64,000 bases of DNA from Posidonia oceanica (lineage: Eukaryota; Streptophyta; Magnoliopsida; Alismatales; Posidoniaceae), in contig JAZBRS010000014.1 in NCBI GenBank assembly GCA_037176725.1, forward strand, positions 71,778,501 through 71,842,500, in the 5' to 3' direction. A program made the position numbers and the translations under genes. Shown here in pieces: positions 21,741-34,026 of the stretch; the stretch's first letter is position 1; every line of letters starts with the position of its first letter. The notes beneath the pieces were generated by a model. It did no database searches and was not told the origin of the DNA. It worked only from the letters and a program-made list of their open reading frames with translations.

Positions 21741-23054
21741 CGCTGACCTAGAGCGTGTGAGAATAGGGCTGCGACGAGTATTCAAACGGTGAGTCCTAAG
21801 AGGAGCTATCGTCGCAAGTGCGGATAGCTCAGAAGGGGAATGGTCGCGAACTAAGTCGCAAAAAGGGCATCAACGAGGGTCGATACTCGAGCTTTGGCGA
21901 AGGGAAACTCGCTTACCGATCACGCTGACACAACAGAAGGAAATTAGGGTTAGAACCTAAAAGATGAATGCAAATGAGTTAGTTAAGTGGCATGAATGAT
22001 GTGCATGCTTTCTAGTATGCCCCCCTTTCCTAACTAGTGTTTCCTAGCAAGGTTGTCTACTCCGGGTATCCCTAGGTGTACGGGTCACCGACTCAGGTCA
22101 GAAAAAGTAGGTCCCCTGTCTAACTCCCGGCCCAAAGCTCAGGTAATGACAGGGTGGTGCGTTAGTGGCCTCTACCCCGCCAAAGCGTGGGTGGTACCCT
22201 CTACTAACACCGACACGACCCCCGGGCAAGGAGGGGACGGACCGACCAACTTATGCCACGCCCAAAGCAGTGGAACAAGAGGCTGGAACCGTCCTTCGCA
22301 GACTAGTAGGTGGACTCAGAGGAGAAGAATGCATGCCCTATATGATGCTTATGCAAATGATTAGAGTTTTTTATCTTGCACATTTTATTAACCAAAGGGG
22401 GTGAAGGATTGTTTGTAGTCTCTAGTTACCCCTAGAAGTTCCTTTTACTTGCATTTTTTAGTTAACCATGGGGGAAGCAGACAAGTCTCTACTATCCTAA
22501 GCATGGCAAGTGCAAAAGGGAAGAAAATCAGTCAAAATGGCAAGCAACCATCATACAGCACAACAAAAGGCATGTTCATGGCATGTGCGAGTGTTTGTGA
22601 ATATGATGGTGAAAAAGAAACATTCATCAAGTCAAAAAGCATGTAAGCATAGTATGTGCGTGTGTAGTGGCATAGCAAGGGTGTAACAGAAGCATTCAAC
22701 ATCCAAAAAGCATGTATTTTAGCCAAACAAAGTATGTAGACATGTAATGTGCGGGAATTAAAGCAGTAATAAGCAAGTAAGGTAAAGCAAGGTAAAAGTA
22801 AGCAGACTGTAAAAGAAATAGGAGCATAAGCAAGGCAATAAGTAAGTAAACAGGCAAAGGAGCAAAGCCAAGCAAAAGAAGGCGCAAACCGAGGCAAAAG
22901 AGGTGCAAAAACCTAAGCAAAGTAGCCACGAAGCGACTTGCTAGGAGTTTGCACAGAAAAGCGAGCAAAACAGGCGAAGAAGGCACACAAGGCAGACAAA
23001 GCTGCAAGACAAGCGAGCGAAAAGCCGGAAACGAAAGCCGGAGTCTAGTCATCA
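21741..23054 (-). other. E1 untranslated leader
   Basis: No gene is supported between the 5' LTR and gag. The part 22700-23040 is an imperfect purine-rich stretch with recurrent AAGCAAG/AGGCAAAG words on the + strand. I do not see an obvious intron or an upstream ORF with homology. Confidence 0.6.
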
Positions 23055-23072
23055 TCCCCAGCAGAGTCGCCA
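23055..23072 (-). other. E1 primer-binding site
   Basis: In sense it reads TGGCGACTCTGCTGGGGA, one base after the 5' LTR end. It starts with TGG, as expected for pairing with the CCA end of a tRNA. Ogre-type elements are known to use a tRNA-Arg primer; matching this exact 18-mer to a specific tRNA needs a tRNA database. Confidence 0.9.
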
Positions 23073-23073
23073 C

Positions 23074-26000
23074 TGTAGCGATCCCGATCGGAATCAAGCT
23101 CGCTATCTAGCGGCGATTGAGATCCGAGGAAGAGGCTCAACTCGAAAACACTTGAAATCGAGGAGAAAAAAGAAAGATAAGACAAATCAGAGTCGCCACC
23201 ACGTCTATTAACGGAAGACGAGGAAAACCGGGGTAATGCGTGAATTAACGCGCAAAACCGAGCAAGAAATGCAAAGCAAAGCAATGCAAAGGAAAACAAA
23301 TGCAAACAAATGCAAATGAGATGACTCCAGCCTAGGATAAGGGCAGTACGGTCATTGCGGGCCAAAAGACAGGGTAAGGACTCCTGTTACGTGCGGGGAA
23401 GGTATTAGGCACCCCCGACACGCCCGAAAATCGGTCTTTCTAGGCTTACGCTCGCATACGCAGGGAAATGCAGGATTGAATGCCTATGTGCCTATGAATG
23501 CCTGAATGAATGCTCAAGGTGTGCTCTAAGTGAGAAGAAACAAAGCAAGGAAGTAAACGTGCTTTCTAAATGCTCAGCTGCGCTGTCTGTGTTCCGAACC
23601 AGGCGAAACCTAGCTCGTGAGAACTCCAGGCAGTAAGCATCACAGCCCTATATGCAAATGCAAGCGAGAAAACAAAACAGCGAGAAAACCATGCAATGCG
23701 ATCAACATGCAAGGGAAAACGGCGCAAAACACGCAAAACGAGATGAGAAATGAGCAACGAATGCAAAATGATGCAAAAGAGCGAAAACGGCGCGCAAAAC
23801 AAACGAGAAAGCAAGACAGCACGCTAAACAAGACAAGGGAGCAAAAGGGCACGCAAAACAAGACGAGAAAACAGAATGGCATGCAAAACGGAGCGAAAGA
23901 ATAAAACCGGCACGCAAAACGAGCGAGAAAGCAAGGCAGCGCGCAAAACAAGGCAAGAAAACAGAAGGGCACGCAAAACGGTGCCAAAACGAGAGCAGGC
24001 ACGCGAATCGGTGCCAAAACAGCGAAGCAAAACCTCGGAAAAGCCATGAGAATGCAAGAATGCAGGAAAAGATTAGAAGGGGCCAAAGGGGAGTCAAACA
24101 ACGTGTGTGTAAAAACAGACGTCGTTTAGGACCACTCAGGGTAGGTGTGAAGACCTACAGGGGGGAGAGTGTGCAAACGGAGGGATTACCACCTCTTTGC
24201 GACTATTTCCCACTAAACCGTTCCACGGTGTGTCTCGCATGCTGCCCAAAGCTCGCGATGCGATCGGATCGTGGAAAAGGGGGAAGAAAGTCACATTAAG
24301 TGGCAAATCCAGGGAAAACACAACGCAAAGCACTCAGGAGTACGCGAAGCGGGGATTGGAAGGTACGAGCAAAAAGGGGAGGCCTTATTCTACATGCTCA
24401 AAGAGACAGAAAGCGAAAACACGGAAAACTGTGCAAATGGCATGCAAATGAATGCAATGCAGGGGTTCAGGAGGACATACCTGGAAATCCGGGAGCCTGA
24501 TCTGAGATCTGTCTAGTCCATGCTGAAGAGCGCTTCGCTGCGGTCGCCTGGGCAGCTTACTTGAGAAGATCCAACGGCCGGATTGGAAGATAACGCAGCT
24601 TCAAGGCAGAAGGGCCAGAACAGGGGAGAAGAACAGATCTAGGTGTTCAGGAGGTCCTAGGGATGTGCAAAAAGGTTCTCCCAAGTGGAAGGGAGCTAAA
24701 AGTGCTTGGTGTGTGCAAGAAGATGCTAGAATACAAGACTAAATGAATGCAGGATGCATGCAAAAGCAAGAAAAGGCGAAGAGAAGAAACTGGGAAAAAC
24801 CTGGATTTCAGAAGGCATTTTGGAAAAGAAAGGGGCTAAAAATGCAAATTTTCCAGAAAGCAGGGGTCTACAGGAAAGGATTTCGAAAACAGGAGGGAGC
24901 AGGGCTTTGTTTTGTAAAAAAACTAGGCTCGGAAAGCTGCTTTGAAAAGAAGGTATGCTTTAGGAGAGGTTTTGAAACCAAAAAGAAGTCAGAGTGCAAT
25001 TTTGAAAAAACTAGGGTCTAAAATGCAATTTTCCCAGAAAACAAGGTTCCAGGGAGTCTGGGAATACTAGTGGAGGGTCTGCATGAAATTTGGCAGGCAT
25101 AGGTGCTAGAATGCAACCTAGGGGCAAAATGGTCTTTTCACATGATTTTTTAAAAGATGCAAGGACCTATGTGTGATTTTGAAATCATGCAGGGGCTGAA
25201 AATGCAATTTAGTATGGAAAACATGCTCTGAAAAATAAGGGACAGGACCACAGTGCAATTTTTAAAAAGATCAGGGTCAAAAATGCAATATAATAAGCTA
25301 CAAATGCATGCAAGAGCTACTGTCCATTTAAAATGGACCTAAATGCAAATATGCAAAAACAGGGGGGGCAAATGTGCAATGCAACAAACAAAAATTAAAA
25401 ATAAAACCTAAGTTCTACAGTGCAGAGGATCAGGTTGCAAATACTGAAAACTAAAGGGGCCCAAAATGCAATTTTATATGGCAAACTATATGCATTAAGT
25501 CTAATTAAACTACTGCAGGACTTAAGTGTAAAAATCAAGAACTGAAGGGCTAAAGCGCAAAATAATACAACAGCACAGCACAGTAAAAGGACTGAAGAGC
25601 AATTACTGAAAAACACAGACATTCAGAGCAATTTAGCATGCTATTTAATTAAAAACTAAGCTAATTAAATGAACAGAGGACTAAAACGTAAAAAAGAGGT
25701 AACTTAAGGCAGATATGCAATATTCACACAGAAACTTTATACTTAGAAAAATAAAGGAACAGTGTTCGTCGACGGCGACGAGCACTGTAGCACAGAACTC
25801 GTGGCCGCCGACAGGGGAGGCTGAGGAGGCGCAGACTGGCGGAGGGCGTAGCCGGCGGTCGTGCAGAGTTCCGGAGACCAATTGGAGACCGTTCTGCTGG
25901 CCGGAGCGCGCGGAGAACAGGAGACCGTCGCCGGAGAAGAAGGGAAGACCGGCGAGCTGCAGAAGCGTCTGGAGGGCTTGGAAACCGATTCCGAACGGCG

Positions 26001-28760
26001 GGAAAGCAGCAGGAGGAGGAGAGAGAGCGGGGGAGGGCGAGAAGTACCTGCGGTGGCGCCTGGTGCGTCCCCCCGACCTCAGCAGTGTCGGAGGTGGCCG
26101 GTGGAGGTCGTCCGGTCGCTGCAAGCGTCGCCGGCTGCTTGCGAGGATTGGGATCACCTCAGAGCGACCCTCCGGAGCTTCCTGGATGGTTGGACGGCTG
26201 CTGCGAAGACTGGAGGAAGATCCGGCTGATCGTGGGTTCACTGAGGCAGCCGGAGGTCGGGGGAGTTGTTCGCTGCACGTCGGACCCGGTGGAGTCTTCC
26301 GGGAGGTTGCTGGAGGTCTGGGGAAGGGTTTTGGGCGGTCGAATTGGGTTTCTGGAGAGCGTAGGTGGAGATTGAAGGTCGGGTCGGTTTCTGATCAGTG
26401 GGTGAAGCAACTGTTTGTGGTGGCGTTTGGAGTCTGTGGTGAGGGAAAGGGCTGAAGATCAGGTGGCCTGGAAAGGTGAAGTGCAGGTGAGCGTCGGGGA
26501 AGGATTTGGGGAGATGCGGTGGACTGTGGTGAAGGCAATTTCAGGAGGGAAGGTGTTGGGTTGCAGTTGGTTTCAGTGGTGGAAGTTCGGGTGAATTCGG
26601 GGTGTTCTGAGTGGTGAAAGGCAGGGAAATGGTGGAGGAAGGCTGCTGGGTTTCTGGGTGAACTTGGGGGATGAAATGCAAGAGAATGGATGGCTGGAAC
26701 GGGCTTGGTTTCTGGAGAAGAAAAGAGGGAGTATGCTGCTGAAAATCAGGGGGAGAAGAAGGAGATTTCGGTGAGAATTCTCTGGATGTCTCTCGCTCTC
26801 CCTCTCGGATGGCAAAAGGCGATCGAAGGAGGTGGAAAACTGAGGCTTTATCAGCTGCTCTCCGGCTTGCTCGCGCGCTCTGGAATTCGAATTCCACCGG
26901 CGCGATCCACTGCTGCTGAGGGAGACAAGCAGCCAGCGAGACGACAAGCAATTAAAGCCTCCCGGAAAAGGTGCTGAGATGGAGGAGTCGGCGAGCTGCT
27001 GTAGATTGAAAGGATTGAGCTTCAAATTTAAACGAGGAGGGAAGGCTGTAGCAGCAGCTCGCGGGAGAAAACCGGCGGAAGAGAAAAAGCAGGAGGTTGG
27101 AGGAGGAAGAAGGAGGGTGGAGAAGGCAGGCGGGCCGGACTGTGGGCCGAAAAAGAGAAATAAAACTAAAGGAAAAAAAAAGAGAAACAGGCCGACAGGC
27201 CCAGTAAGGAAAGGAAAGAAAGAAAGATGGGAAATAAGAAAGAAAGAGGGGGGCAAAAAGGGGAAATAATATTGGTAAAAATGAACTAAAAATAAATAAA
27301 AATACTGGAGAGGTTGTGCTGTAGATTAGGATTTTAATTAAGATTTTTAATGGTTATTTTGAGTTGATTAATGTGTTTTAAGCTTGATTAGGGTTTTAGG
27401 GCTTTGGTTTTGTTTTTAATTGATTTTCACTTGATTAAATGTTTGTTAAACCTTTTTAAAATTGTTTTAAAAATTGTATTTCCCTTGTTGGACACTTAGG
27501 ATATTAATTAGGATTTATTTTCCTATTAATCAGGGTTGGTTTTATGTTTTTAAGTTGTAGTCTTCTTAGGGTTTTTCCTTCTTAAATCTTTTAAGTTATG
27601 TTTGGATTTTTATTTATTGGTTTTTTCTTGAAGTTTTTGGTTGGATTTTTTCTGGTTTGATAGGGTGTTTTTTAAGTCTCTTCAGATGTGTCTTTCTTTT
27701 TTAATTAACTTTTTAACTTGTTTTTCTCATGTTTATTAGGTTAGGTCTTTTGCCCTTTTTAATTACTTGTTTTAGTGTTTGATTTTTTTTAATTCTTCTT
27801 TTTGGGTTTGTTTTTTAATTCTTCTGTTGGGTTTTTATCTTTGGTGGGTTTTGATTTTATTTCAGCTTTTTTTCTTGATTTTTCAGTGTTTTCTTTTTGA
27901 TTTGTTTTGCATTTTTTAGTTTGCATGCTTGGTTTTCTTTTTAGCTTGCTTAAGTTAAGTTTAAGTTGTTAATTGCTTGTTTAATATTCTTTAATTGTTT
28001 TTCTTAGGGTACTGATTTGTTTGTTTTATGTTTTGAGGTTTTGTAGATTTTTATGGGTTTTTGTGGATTTTTGCAAAAGGGAGAAAAGGAAAAGAGAAGG
28101 AAGAAGGAAAAGGGGAAAAGAGGGAGATAAGAGGAAAAGGGATAGGTTGGAGGAAAATGATTTTTTAAAATTCAGAGAAAGGGTTAAAAATGAAGTAAAA
28201 ATAGGGATAAGATAAAGGAAGGATAGAAACACAGAGGGGGCCCACAGCCAGACCAGAAAAAGGATGAGAAGGGGATGAAAGGAGAGATGATAATCAGGAG
28301 AGAGAGAGGAGAGAGAAAATGATAATCCCGGAGAGAGAAAAGGATAATTTGGGTGAAAGAGGGTCTTAATGGTCTTGGAATGGGGTGAGAATTGGTGAGT
28401 GGGTAGTCTAGCGTTTGACGTCTTGGGTCTAAGGTTTTGGTTTGGTTCTAAGAAGGTTTTGGAGGGGTTTCAAGGTGTAGAAAAAGGGTAGTTTCACCTA
28501 AGTTTTCTAGGGTTTTTGGGAATGGGTCAGGTTTGGAAATTTCTAAGTTTTTGGGTAGACTTGTTGAATGGATAGTGGTAGGTTTTCCTATGGATTTTGG
28601 TTAGGTTTTGAGGTTGGGAAGGGGGGTAAAGGTTTAGGTCAAAATGGGCTGATTTTGAAGGGCAGAGAGGAGGATTAGGGTTAGGGTTTGGTTGGGGTTT
28701 GATCCAGCAATTACCAGGAGGGCTCCAAGGGTCCAAGCCTGCCAAGATGGGGTGTCAACA
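23074..28760 (-). repeat. E1 5' LTR (5687 bp)
   Basis: It has exactly the same length as the 3' LTR. I counted about 47 substitutions between them, mostly transitions, and no net indel. Transcription of E1 should start within this copy and run leftward. I could not place a convincing TATA box. Internal landmarks repeat those of the 3' LTR: the 30-bp repeat at 23744-24024, the GC-rich block at 25760-27170 and the PBS-like 12-mer at 23188-23199. Confidence 0.97.
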
Positions 28761-28765
28761 CTCTG
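28761..28765. repeat. Target-site duplication of E1, right copy
   Basis: CTCTG directly follows the LTR terminus TCAACA and equals 1555-1559. The H protease reading resumes here. Confidence 0.97.
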
Positions 28766-29160
28766 CACCGCTTGATTAAGTTTTGTTGGAGCGACGTCGT
28801 CGTCGTTGTCATGGCTGAAAGCTTTGATAGAGACAGAGTCGAGGCGGTCTCCTCCGTCTCCCTTCAGACTGTCCACTTCAATCCCAAGCCCTCTGACACC
28901 TTGTTTTGTGTTAATCGGTTTGAACCGATTAACTTTATCCCTAATCTCGAGCGTGCCAGTCTTTTGGTCGTTCACAGCAGTCCTTTCCGGATGGTCGAGA
29001 ATCTTTGTTGCAGGTGGGGCTATGAGAAAGGAGCACCTCTCAGGTGGTACGGTCAGGGGATTATCGAGCCGATCACGACGGAGGAGAGGAGAGACCACGA
29101 GGGTCTCGAATACAATTGGAAGCCGCACAAGGATGGACGCTAGCGCACAAGGAATCGGAA
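28766..29160 (+). pseudogene. Element H: end of protease region and G-patch-like segment
   Basis: The ORF at 28772-29143 continues the H polyprotein. After a segment matching E1 VIVVMAENFEKERIEAVS it carries a G-patch-like stretch (CCRWGYEKGAPL, then GQGIIEPI). The corresponding E1 and E3 segments keep more of the glycines. G-patch modules bind nucleic acids or helicase partners in other proteins. Here the context, between protease and RT, is shared by all three elements. Confidence 0.75.
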
Positions 29161-30256
29161 GCTAGTTCTCCCTCGGGATTTAATTAACTTCACTAGTGCA
29201 GGTGTTTTGGACCCCAATCAGAATCAAGCCGCAGCGCAAGCAGCTCTGTTCTTAGGACCCCCACTGCCCCTGGAAGAGTGGGTTTGCATTGAGGACTGGT
29301 ACTCAGATGAAGAGCAGTCTCTTTCGGATACAGTTCGAACCGACGCAGAAGTCTAGCCAAATTCAGCAGCATCCGGGTTAGTTTGCCTGACCCTACCTTC
29401 CATTATTACAGCAGCTTCAGCTGATGCAGTTCCAAGGTTGACAGCTTCTCACCCCTACACAGTTTCACTAACACTACCCTCAGCTACGACAACAGTTCTA
29501 TAGTCCGCAGCACACCTACTGGTCGCATTCACCGGTTAGCATGCCACTTCGGCGACATCAGCTCAGCTGTTCACTTTTCTGGCAATACAATCAGTCAGTT
29601 TAGCCACTTCAGTAGCTTGGCCCACTTCACCAGCAGCATCAGTAACAATGCAGTCAGCCCCACCTACCATACAGTCTCTTGCCTCAATAAATCAAGTCTT
29701 GTGGTGGGCCCACTTGGCATCCACAGTCGCACTGTCAGCATTACCACTCGGCACAAGCGCCTCACCGGTAGTCATGCCCTTCCAGCCATCAACTTTCTAG
29801 ACCATCAGTTTTGTCTCCCCTCCAGCCTTGCCGATCCAGATGGCACTCTCGCCATGGCAGGCACCTCGGCCAGTAATACAGTTGACGGCCAGAAGCACCA
29901 CTTCAGGAGGAGGAACCGCCGAGCATCAACCTCATGAATCACGGGGTGCCTTCTATGTCGACCTCGCTTCTGACGAAGAGGAGGAAGTCGTCATAGAGGC
30001 TCAGATAGATGGCTTGCTTGGAGATCTGGAGTTGTTATTCCAAGAACAGCTGGCAGCATTAGCAGAAGACGCCGCTGAGCAGAATGCGGCAAGGAAAGGG
30101 AAGGCAGTGATAATAGATCACGAGCCCACAAAATCCCACCAGCAGCAGGACCACCCAGCCATCATGGTCCTGGAAGAGTCAACAGCATCATCCCCCACTA
30201 GACCAGTTGAGTTGATAACTCTGCAGCCGAGAGGCAGGTCTAGATGGTTCATATAG
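29161..30256 (+). pseudogene. Element H: protease-to-RT linker
   Basis: This is a low-complexity Ser/Ala/Thr/Pro-rich coding remnant matching the E1 linker in short islands. Examples are the DEEEEVVIEAQIDGLLGDLELL segment region near 29970-30050 and the IMVLEES and ELITLQP segments near 30160-30230. Several stops and frame changes occur. Rapid length change is usual for this kind of spacer. Confidence 0.7.
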
Positions 30257-32195
30257 TGCATGCCCCACTCCGGCAATGCAGCAGGTAGACACCGTCCAGC
30301 CTATCACCTGGAGGACAACCATCCAGCCTATCACCTGGAGGACAACCGTCAATCCAGTACGCTCCCCGCAAGTACATCTGAAGACGCGAAGGAAGAATCA
30401 GTAGCAGCAACAGTGACCATCGGGTCAGCAGCAGTAACAGCAGTGGCAGCCGAGGTAGAAGGACCTGGTCAATCAGCAAATCCAGAAGCCATCAGAGCAG
30501 AGGTTGCGCACCAAGCATACATAAACACTCAGGTGAGCGTAACCATCCTGAAGCACCATCAGGGCCGAGAGGCGGAACATATATGCTCCTTTGATGTTAC
30601 AGATCCGACCTTTGAGAAGGAGATCCTCTCTGAGCTTATAGCCTACGAAGAAAAGGACGAGACAGGCATAGATGAGAATAACAAACCTCTGCCTGAGTTC
30701 CAGCCCTTAAATGATGATCTGGAAGGACCAAACCTCCATGTTGACGAAGAAACGGAGGTTATCAACATCAGCATAGCCGAGGACATCAAGGAAGTCCGCA
30801 TCAGTGCCAGATTGACACCCCAAGCCAGAGAAGAAATCATCGCATTCCTCATGGAATATACAGACGTTTTCGCTTGGAGTTATGAAGACATGGTCAGCCT
30901 AGATGTCGAGATAGTGGTACACATGTTGCCACTAAAGCCGAACGTAAAGCTAGTCAAGCAAAAGCTTAGAAGATGGCGACCACAGTGGCTGCTCAAAATC
31001 AAAGAGGAAATCATGAAGCAGCACAATGTCAGCTTCCTCAAGGTCATTTTATATCCAGAATGGCTTGCAAACGTCGTGCCTGTGCCAAAGAAGGACGGAC
31101 GGGTCCGCATGTGCATCGACTACAGGGACCTGAACAAAGCCAGTCCTAAGGATGACTTCCCCTTGCCACACATTGACGTCCTAGTGGACAACACAGTAGG
31201 CCAAAAGATGCTATCCTTCATGGATGGTTTTTCATGCTACAATTAGATCAAAATGGCAGAGGAAGACATGGAAAAGACATCCTTTATCACCCCCTGGGGA
31301 GTCTTCTGCTATAGAGTGATGCCATTCGGACTCAAGAATGCGGGGGTGACTTATCAGAGAACCATGACTGCCTTGTTCCACAACTTAATGCACTAAGAGG
31401 TCAAAGTCTACATGGACGACATGATCGCCAAGTCCTGAGAGTCCGAGGATCACCTCGCCTACCTGAAGAAGCTATTCAACCGTCTTAGGCGATACAAGCT
31501 CCGGCTCAATCCCAACAAATGCATCTTCGGCGTATCGTCCGGAAAGCTCTTGGGAAATTTTGTCAGTTAGAGAGGAATCGAGGTGGACCCAAGCAAAGCC
31601 AGGGCCATCGTAGAAATGCCACCCCCCACTACTAAAAAGGAGGTCTGAGGTCTGAGGCCTGTTAGGACGGCTGCAGTACATCAGCCGATTCATTGCACAA
31701 CTCACTCCTATCTGCGAGCCGATCTTCAAGCTCCTGAAGAAGATTGCACAGATCAACTGGAGCGACGAATGCCAGGCCGCGTTTGGAAGATCAAGCAGCT
31801 GCTCAAAAAGTCCCTTGTTCTGGTTCCTCCCACACCGGGGAGACCTCTGCTGCTGTACCTTTCTACCACGCAGCACTCCATTGGCGCAGTCCTAGGCCAA
31901 CATGACGAATCAGGTTGTAAAGAACGGGCCATCTAATACCTGAGCAAGAAGTTCAATGACTGCGAAGCCAGGTATAGCATGATAAAGAAGGTCTGCCTTT
32001 CCCTCGTCTGGGCTGCACAAAGACTGAGACACTATATGATAGTGTATCCAGTACTGCTTCTGCGCCGGCATGATCCAATGAAGTACCTCTTCCAGAAGCC
32101 AGCACTAGTAGGCCGATGCGTCAAGTGGCAAGTTCTACTGTCTTAGTACGACATTACCTTCATCACCCAGAAGTCGATGAAGGGACAGGCCGTAG
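30257..32195 (+). pseudogene. Element H: reverse transcriptase and degenerate Ty3-type RNase H
   Basis: The clean part 30260-31246 covers the pre-RT segment and the first RT motifs (VPVPKKDGRVRMCIDYRDLN). Beyond it the homology continues through stops. The catalytic box reads YMDD at about 31410, compared with YVDD in E1 and E3. The following RNase H remnant (about 31830-32190) already lacks the usual catalytic Asp at the LYLSTTQHS position, as in E1. A minus-strand ORF at 31472-31876 is a shadow. Confidence 0.85.
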
Positions 32196-32705
32196 TTGAT
32201 CACCTGGCCGACCTACCTTTGCTTGATTACCATCCTCTGCAGACAGTTTCCTGACGAGGATATCTTATTCGCCATGGAGGATTCCAAGCAGAAGGATCCC
32301 GAGGACAAACTGCAGTGGCACCTGTACTTCGATGGCGCCGTCAACAAAAGAGGCAGAGGCATTGGCGCGGTACTTGCAACATCGCAGGGACAGCTGATCC
32401 CATTAGCCAGGAAGATGACCTTCCCCTGCACCAACAACGAGGCAGAGTACGAAGCCTGTATCCTGGGACTCCAAGTCGCACTCGAGCACGATGTGTGGAA
32501 CTTGCATGTGAACGGAGACGCCATGCTGGTCATCTCCCAAGTCAACGGCAATTGGAAGACCAAGGACCCCAAGTTGATACCTTACCATGAATACCTGCTG
32601 AAGCTTATTGAAGATTTCAAAGAAACCCGCTTCACTTTCATGAACAGAGCCAAGAATGCGTATGCAGCCGCTTTGGCAACTTTAGCATCCTGGCTCTCTA
32701 TACCA
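32196..32705 (+). pseudogene. Element H: second (archaeal-type) RNase H
   Basis: An open stretch carries LYFDGAVNKRGRG, NNEAEYEACILGL, NGDAMLVISQVNG and AKNAYAAALATLAS. The last catalytic Asp of E1 (AYADALA) is Ala here. This is the additional RNase H that marks the Tat lineage. Its end reads ATLASW with a tryptophan codon where E1 has TAG. Confidence 0.85.
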
Positions 32706-34026
32706 GAGGATCATGCAGTAGATGTATCAGTTACTCGTGTAGAACAGCCTGCACATTGCATGAGCATCGAAGAAGTGGATCCAGCTGAGGAGCTACCATG
32801 GTACCATGATATCAAGGTCTTCCTAGAATTAGGCGGCCTCCTGCCCAACACATCTACTGCAGACAAAAAGACTTTGGCACGCCTGGCATCCAAATATGTC
32901 TTAGGAGCAGGACACCTCAACAAAAGGTCCTACAACTAGATGCTCCTACGCTGCGTACACAAGAAGGACGCAGATGCACTGATGCTCCACGTCCATGTAG
33001 GGGCATGTGGCCTGCATATGAGCGGAATACTCCTTGCCAAGAAGATTATGCTGCAAGGCTACTTTTGGTCAACCATGGAGGCAATTTGTTGCCAATTCGT
33101 GCGCAGATGTCATAGCTGCCAGATCCATGGGAATTTTATACATGCGCCTCTATAGCAGTTGCACAGCATGTCAGCGCCATGGCCTTTCTCTACCTGGGGA
33201 ATAGATGTCGTCGAAGCCATTCACCCTACAGCCTCCAACCGTCATTGCTATATCCTAGTAGCAATCGACTACTTCACCAAATGGGTGGAAGCGGCCTCAT
33301 ACAAGATGGTCACCGCTGCAGCAACGGAGAAGTTCCACAGGAACAACATTATTGCCCGATATGGGGTCCCGCATGCCATAATCTCCGGTAACGGCACAAA
33401 CTTCATCGCCAAGAGGATCGAGGCATATCTACAGAGTTTCAAGATCCTCACCATACCGGCCACAGATGAATGGAGCGGTTGAGTCAGCCAACAAGAATCT
33501 GGTAAAGATTTTGAAGAAGATGGCGAAAACTCACAAGGACTGGCACGATCAGCTTTCATATGTGCTTTGGGTATACAGAACCTCAGTCCGGACTTCAACA
33601 GGGGCAACTCCCTATTCACTTGCATATGGCATGGAGGCTGTCCTGCCTATTAAAGTAGAGATCCCTTCACTTCGGATCCTACGAGAAGCAGAGCTGGAAG
33701 AGGCAGAATAGGCCGAAGACCGCTGCGTACAGCTGAACCTGATTGATGAGCATAGGTTGCAGGCCATGCATCACACCCAATGCTATTAGAAGCGGATGGC
33801 CAGGTCCTATCAAAAGAGAGTTAGGCCCAAAAGCATCGTGCCTGGTGACTTGGTCTTGCGAACTATCCACCTCCCTGACAGCTGAGGCAAATTCCAGCCC
33901 AACTGGCGTGGCCCGTTCATCATCCAACGAGTCTTCTCAGGAGGCGCAGCTGTCTTGCAAGACATGGATCAGAATGAGCTGTCAGAGCCAGTCAATGCTT
34001 GCTACCTGAAGAAGTACTACCAGTGA
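32706..34026 (+). pseudogene. int: Element H: integrase
   Basis: Segments at 32706-32938, 32940-33155, 33159-33482, 33466-33711 and 33743-34024 together match the E1 integrase. The zinc motif keeps both cysteines (RRCHSCQIHG). The core has D in WGIDVVEA, but the second catalytic Asp is Gly (IISGNGTN). The E is kept in GAVESAN after a frameshift near 33460. Stops include TAG at 32938 and TAG in the QKRMAR-equivalent segment. The C-terminus ends CYLKKYYQ before a stop, as in E1. Confidence 0.88.

Larger units (their letters stand above)
1560..28760 (-). mobile_element. Element E1: near-complete 27.2-kb Tat/Ogre-like LTR retrotransposon
   Basis: E1 is bounded by 5687-bp LTRs (TGTTGACACCCC...CGCTACA in its sense, the minus strand) and a perfect CTCTG target duplication. 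In sense order it holds the 5' LTR 28760-23074, primer-binding site 23072-23055, leader, gag-pol 21740-12966 with one TAG, an accessory ORF 11498-10296, hairpin-rich repeats, the polypurine tract at 7259-7247 and the 3' LTR 7246-1560. Domain order with a second RNase H before integrase, the giant LTRs and the accessory ORF after pol place it in the Tat lineage. The two LTRs differ at about 47 positions by my count with no net length change, so the insertion is recent on an evolutionary scale. Confidence 0.97.

Noticed and set aside
31472..31876. Minus-strand ORF of 134 codons
   Set aside because: It is the complement of the H reverse transcriptase remnant, which has clear RT motifs on the plus strand.
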